Shown one piece after another: positions 60,211 through 64,000 of a stretch of DNA of 64,000 nucleotides. Source of the DNA: Staphylococcus sp. Marseille-Q5304. Its GTDB lineage: Bacteria > Bacillota > Bacilli > Staphylococcales > Staphylococcaceae. A program made the translations under genes and the position numbers. The notes below the pieces were generated by a model. It saw only the letters and a list, made by a program, of their open reading frames with translations, ran no database searches and was not told the DNA's origin. The stretch is taken from positions 1,860,001 to 1,924,000 of the forward strand of contig NZ_CALSFP010000001.1 of NCBI RefSeq assembly GCF_943737015.1, read 5' to 3'. Numbering within the stretch: the first letter of the stretch is position 1; each line of letters starts with the position of its first letter.

Positions 60211-61953
60211 TCATTCTTTATCAATCACGTTCACAGTACTTTCCCCGAACAAGTCTTTCGCTTTCTGAACCACATCGACTTCACTTTGTGCATCAGTATT
60301 TGAGTCATCTGTCTGGACTTGACTGTCATTACTTGATGCCGCAGGGTTTTCTGAGTTTGTACTGTTTTTTCTATTTTGCAGATATTCTGATCTCACTCTC
60401 ATCCATTGATCTGCTGGAACTCCGACTACTTTCACTTTGTTATCAATGATGCTACAGACGACATCTTCTATATTTTTTCTCTTTTCATCATCTTTATTAA
60501 CGATCTCACAATGAATCTCTTCATCAAATTTAATTAATACGTGAGTTTCGCTCGCAGCTACCGGCTCTGAATTTTGTAAAAGGCTAACCAAGGATTTCTT
60601 ATCACTATTTTTAGCATGATCTATCACTTCGCCCCAATGATCTTTCAAGATTTTAATATCATCTTTATTGGCTTTGTCTAATACTTTGGCAATTTGTTGC
60701 ATTGAAAATGCATTTTTAGACTGGCCGCTTCTGTTTGAAGGACGCTTTGGTGGTTGTGAAGTGTTATTTGTTGTAACACCTTGTGCTTTCAATGTCTTTA
60801 ATTCATTTTCCAGTTGCTCCATACGATGTAATAAAGCATCGTTACTCGGCTCTGCTGCTACACTCGTTGTTGCTACAGTTTCCACCTCTTGTGGTTTGTG
60901 CTTAATCATTTCTGCTAGTTTAACTAATAATACTTCAAAGTGTACACCTTGATTTACACTGAAACGGATAGATACCAAAGTATCGTTAATAATATCAATC
61001 ATTTTATATAGCGTATCAAGGTCAAAGTGCATAAGCGCATCTAAACTGGTTTCTGAGTTTGAAGTTTTATTCATTATCGTATCGCGTACGAAGTAAATCA
61101 TATCATTAATTAAACGATTCACTTCTTTACCTTCTGCCACAAATTGATGATATGTTGCAAATGCTGATTTAACATCGCCCTCAACGATTTCTTTAAACAA
61201 ATCATTCAAAGCACTTTCATCAACGCTGCCTGTTACATTGAGCGCATCTTGTAGCGTGAGGTGTTCATCGCCAAATGCTATAGCCTGATCCATAATACTT
61301 AGCGCATCACGCATCCCGCCTTCAGAAGCTTTGGCAATAAATCTCAGTGCTTCCTCATCATAATCAATCTCTTGTTCGTCGGCCACATACTTCAATCGTC
61401 CAACGATTTCTTCATAACCAATTGCCTTGAAATCAAAGCGTTGCGCTCTCGATATGATTGTAGGAGGTATTTTGTGTGGTTCCGTCGTTGCTAAAATGAA
61501 AATCGCATGTGCAGGTGGTTCTTCTAACGTCTTAAGCAATGCGTTGAACGCACCTGTCGTTAACATATGGACCTCGTCGATAATATATACTTTGAACTTA
61601 GATTCACTAGGTGCATATTTTACTTTATCTCGTATATTTCTTATTTCATCTACACCATTATTACTCGCAGCATCAATTTCGATGACGTCTGAATTTGTCC
61701 CCTGAGTAATTCCTTTACAAATCGCGCATTCATTACAAGGCTCACCGTCTGTATGTTCCAGACAGTTAATCGCTTTTGCAAAGATTTTTGCAATACTCGT
61801 CTTACCAGTTCCACGTGGACCACTGACAATATATGCGTGAGATTGTTTACCTTTCGAAATTGCATTTCGCAATGTCTTCGTTACATGCTCCTGCCCTACT
61901 ACATCCTCAAAGCTTTGTGGTCGGAACATTCGATATAAAGCTTGATATTTCAC
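60211..61953 (-). CDS. dnaX: DNA polymerase III subunits gamma and tau (DnaX)
   Basis: Clamp-loader motor. 580 residues: Walker A GPRGTGKTSIAK at about 45-56, zinc module with CLEHTDGEPCNECAIC, DEVHML Walker B near 126, sensor SRAQRFDFK, and a long S/N/Q-rich tail (about 380-580) that includes the polymerase contact. I see no slippery sequence for making gamma separately. It is followed by ebfC after 83 bp. Confidence 0.97.
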   Translation of the reverse strand: MKYQALYRMFRPQSFEDVVGQEHVTKTLRNAISKGKQSHAYIVSGPRGTGKTSIAKIFAKAINCLEHTDGEPCNECAICKGITQGTNSDVIEIDAASNNGVDEIRNIRDKVKYAPSESKFKVYIIDEVHMLTTGAFNALLKTLEEPPAHAIFILATTEPHKIPPTIISRAQRFDFKAIGYEEIVGRLKYVADEQEIDYDEEALRFIAKASEGGMRDALSIMDQAIAFGDEHLTLQDALNVTGSVDESALNDLFKEIVEGDVKSAFATYHQFVAEGKEVNRLINDMIYFVRDTIMNKTSNSETSLDALMHFDLDTLYKMIDIINDTLVSIRFSVNQGVHFEVLLVKLAEMIKHKPQEVETVATTSVAAEPSNDALLHRMEQLENELKTLKAQGVTTNNTSQPPKRPSNRSGQSKNAFSMQQIAKVLDKANKDDIKILKDHWGEVIDHAKNSDKKSLVSLLQNSEPVAASETHVLIKFDEEIHCEIVNKDDEKRKNIEDVVCSIIDNKVKVVGVPADQWMRVRSEYLQNRKNSTNSENPAASSNDSQVQTDDSNTDAQSEVDVVQKAKDLFGESTVNVIDKE

Positions 61954-62012
61954 TTTGGCACCTCCAATTGCATTCGACGTCTATTATAGCATTGTCGATA
62001 ACCCTTTGAATA

Positions 62013-62543
62013 TTATTTAAAAGAATCTGGGTAAATGATTTTACCGTGTGGACGATCGTCTAATTGTTCATATAAAAATTTCACCATTACGTATTTCGAT
62101 GGCACGTCAAAGGTGCTATATATATCGTATTTTGCAGCTTCTTTATAGCCAAGTGGTTCATAATAGTCTGGGTCGCCTTGCACTACAATTGTTGTATATT
62201 CTAGAGATTTAACACGATCTTCAACTGCATTGACTAATGCTTTCCCTAAACCTTTACCTCTATAATCAGGGAGCACAGATAAAGGCGCAAGCGCAAGGGC
62301 AATATATTCTTTAGCATCATTAACAATTGTTATTTCTGACAACATGACATGTCCAATCACATCGCCGTCTTCGTTTTTGGCAACGACTTCTAACTCATAA
62401 TTGTATTCGGGAGCTTCTCTTAACTTTACTACTAAATCATGTTCGTCATGGTTTGACATTTCCACATCTTCGAACGCTTTTTTAATGGCATCCAAACTTA
62501 AATCGTAATCATTTTCAGTGATAGAACTTAAATAAACTTGCAT
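62013..62543 (-). CDS. GNAT-family N-acetyltransferase
   Basis: 176 residues; acetyl-CoA site LPDYRGKGLGKALVNAVEDR near 90-110 and the typical FY motif PDYYEPLGYKEA later. Substrate unknown. A GTG four codons earlier is in frame, but AAGGTGG lies at the right distance from the ATG at 62543. It sits between the SRP RNA and dnaX, with 60 bp to dnaX, so it may be cotranscribed with dnaX. Confidence 0.87.
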   Translation of the reverse strand: MQVYLSSITENDYDLSLDAIKKAFEDVEMSNHDEHDLVVKLREAPEYNYELEVVAKNEDGDVIGHVMLSEITIVNDAKEYIALALAPLSVLPDYRGKGLGKALVNAVEDRVKSLEYTTIVVQGDPDYYEPLGYKEAAKYDIYSTFDVPSKYVMVKFLYEQLDDRPHGKIIYPDSFK

Positions 62544-62840
62544 GTATACCGCCACCTTATACTTTATTTGTTAAAGCTAACATGAGGGTGAGAGTCCGTG
62601 ACCACGTTTAAGATATTTTATTATGGTGCCCCTTATTCATAATCTTTTCAGAAAATGTCCCTATAAGCTAAGGTAACTATATATCAATACGTTGCATATC
62701 AATTAAACGACGTACGAATATTTAGTTATGTCGTCTCGAGCTCTTACCACTTTGTTATAGTTTATTATAAAAAAAGAGTGACCGCTAATCAAAGCTTAGT
62801 CACTCCATATATATTAAAATTATTATTTGTAGACATAAAA
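62544..62840 (-). other. Gap between the SRP RNA and the acetyltransferase
   Basis: About 300 bp: the SRP RNA terminator at 62769-62806 and an AT-rich stretch in front of the acetyltransferase. No tRNA or coding frame is seen. Confidence 0.65.
62769..62806 (-). terminator. SRP RNA terminator
   Basis: GGAGTGACTAAGC pairs with GCGGTCACTC (a small internal loop), then TTTTTTTATA on the minus strand. Confidence 0.85.
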
Positions 62841-63112
62841 AATGCGTGCACCTTTGCTTCGAGTGCGTCTCATAAACGTAACCGAAGTCGTTAGCTAAAT
62901 TCCGGCTACCCTACGGCACATATGAGGATCCACTTAATGCTGCTTCCGTCAGGACCTGACATGGTTCATGGGTTCATATTGCATAGGACCGAAATCTTCA
63001 AACACTACGTGCTTCGGGCAGCTTCACAAAAACGCAGCCTCAGCAAAGGAATTAAGTCTCGCATAAGCGGATTTCGAGTTCAGGGAACCGCTACCTCCCC
63101 ACCTAGCACGTC
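62841..63112 (-). ncRNA. ffs: Signal recognition particle RNA (long, Bacillus-type scRNA)
   Basis: About 272 nt on the minus strand. The conserved domain IV is clear: GTCAGGTCCTGACGGAAGCA holds the GGAA tetraloop and Ffh-binding asymmetry. An Alu-type 5' domain is present (GGTGGGGAGGTAGCGGTTCC), as in Bacillus and Staphylococcus. Ends are placed where CGTGC pairs with GCACG. It works with Ffh in membrane protein targeting. Confidence 0.94.
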
Positions 63113-63119
63113 AAACTAT

Positions 63120-63149
63120 ATCATACTATATGAGTTTGACCTTTGGCAA
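63120..63149 (-). promoter_or_regulatory. Candidate SRP RNA promoter
   Basis: Minus strand TTGCCA (63144-63149), 18-nt spacer, TATGAT (63120-63125), about 8 bp before the RNA 5' end. Confidence 0.6.
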
Positions 63150-63212
63150 GGATAAGATTTGATAAAGTGTGTCAAAAATATCACAAAAGGAATATGACAG
63201 TGTTGAGCCCCG

Positions 63213-63941
63213 TTATTTCTTTTTATAACGTCTTGAAAAATCATTAAATTTGAATTCAGTTGCGATATGTTTAGAAATATTATATTGGAAACGCGTCGTA
63301 TCTTCAAGATGCACAATACCTCTTACAGTTGCTACGTAGGGTACATCATAATCTTCGAATATGTCATATTCTAATTGATCAAACGGTTCGAACGTTATAG
63401 ACTTCTTCGAATAACTAATTTCTAAATGCAATACTTGTTCGATATAATGATACAAAGAATCTTGAGCAATAGTCTCATTTAAATCAGGAACGATGGATGC
63501 ATCTAGATAATCTTCATCGATAATTTTAACTTTGCCATTAATCTTCCGAACACGTATGACGTGCCATAGCCAAGTTGATTGTTTAAGGTTCAGCGCCTTT
63601 TTAACGACAGGTATTTCACTCGCTTGAATCTTTTCCAATAGTTTTACTTCAGTTTCATGTTGCAACCCTAACGTCTGTTGCACTTCTTTAAAACTAATCA
63701 GATCCGCAAATGGAAATTCGGTGATATTCTGGTAAATCACAATTGACCCTTTACCTCGAATCTTTTGAATCATGCCTTCACTTACGAGCAAGTTTAAAGC
63801 TTTACGTACGGTTTCACGCGAAGACTGATAAGTTTGGACTAATTCATTTTCCGATGGTAGTTGTTCACCGTATTTCAATTTTGTATTTAAAATATCTGAT
63901 CGTAAGGCTTCATAGATTGTCATAAATTTTCTTTGCGTCAT
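63213..63941 (-). CDS. treR: Trehalose operon repressor TreR (GntR/HutC type)
   Basis: 242 residues: GntR winged helix (about 5-72, LPSENELVQTYQSSRETVRK) and a UTRA effector domain that in TreR binds trehalose 6-phosphate. The assignment rests on the family and on the conserved position next to the SRP RNA and dnaX in staphylococci. A preceding gene ends 28 bp upstream, as expected for treP-treC-treR. Confidence 0.87.
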   Translation of the reverse strand: MTQRKFMTIYEALRSDILNTKLKYGEQLPSENELVQTYQSSRETVRKALNLLVSEGMIQKIRGKGSIVIYQNITEFPFADLISFKEVQQTLGLQHETEVKLLEKIQASEIPVVKKALNLKQSTWLWHVIRVRKINGKVKIIDEDYLDASIVPDLNETIAQDSLYHYIEQVLHLEISYSKKSITFEPFDQLEYDIFEDYDVPYVATVRGIVHLEDTTRFQYNISKHIATEFKFNDFSRRYKKK

Positions 63942-63969
63942 GTAAACTCACTCTCTATTATCGAAATCT

Positions 63970-64000
63970 TTAAACTCGCTTAATTACAATCGAACCAAAG
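63970..64000 (-). CDS. 3' end of the gene before treR (probably phospho-alpha-glucosidase TreC)
   Basis: The last nine complete codons read FGSIVIKRV followed by TAA, in frame from the right window edge. The short piece is consistent with the end of a treC gene but cannot be proved from this alone. Confidence 0.4.
   Translation of the reverse strand, partial: FGSIVIKRV

Overview
The window is low-GC Firmicute chromosome and by gene content and order is almost certainly a Staphylococcus, probably coagulase-negative; I do not assign a species. Evidence: the 16S 3' end carries the CCTCC anti-Shine-Dalgarno, the SRP RNA is the long Bacillus-type form, proteins such as PdxR, Veg, YabA, DarA, RicT and SpoVG are present, and the block treR - SRP RNA - dnaX - ebfC - recR - rrn - decarboxylase - tmk - darA - holB ... 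lysS - rrn - pdxST/pdxR - nupC is the staphylococcal order. Nearly everything is on the minus strand; only nupC and pdxR run on the plus strand.

Layout, left to right. 1-3.9 kb: 3' part of a nucleoside transporter, the PLP synthase genes pdxS-pdxT and their divergent MocR-type regulator pdxR. 3.9-16.2 kb: a tandem ribosomal array read right to left as 5S - eight tRNAs - 16S - tRNA-Ile - 23S - 5S - the same eight tRNAs - 16S - tRNA-Ile - 23S - 5S, with a repeat unit of 5,864 bp, one terminator at the far end and two candidate promoters in front of the leading 5S gene. 16.6-53.2 kb: a housekeeping block: lysS, folate genes folP-folB-folK, cysK, hslO, ftsH, hpt, tilS, a division and RNA-quality cluster (yabR, divIC, rqcP, mazG, flippase, mfd, pth), rplY, prs, glmU, spoVG, ridA, purR, ispE, veg, rsmA, rnmV, tatD, metG, rsmI, yazA, yabB, yabA, ricT, holB, darA, tmk and a PLP decarboxylase. 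53.3-58.7 kb: a third rRNA operon without the tRNA cluster. 59.2-64 kb: recR, ebfC, dnaX, an acetyltransferase, the SRP RNA, treR and the last codons of an upstream gene.

The genes fall into coherent functions: vitamin B6 supply and its PLP-sensing regulator; folate biosynthesis; purine salvage, PRPP synthesis and purine control (hpt, prs, purR); translation (lysS, metG, tilS, rsmA, rsmI, pth, rRNA, tRNA); replication and repair (dnaX, holB, recR, yabA, mfd, tmk); envelope precursors (glmU, ispE, flippase).

I found no prophage, insertion sequence, CRISPR array, defence or toxin-antitoxin locus. The unusual material is non-coding: the tandem rRNA array, a 5S-derived repeat downstream of two rRNA operons that includes a 16-nt segment complementary to 5S rRNA, a coding-like block in front of lysS, and several unusually long hairpin terminators, including one placed to allow alternative folds upstream of tilS. 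I did not find a convincing new multi-gene system.
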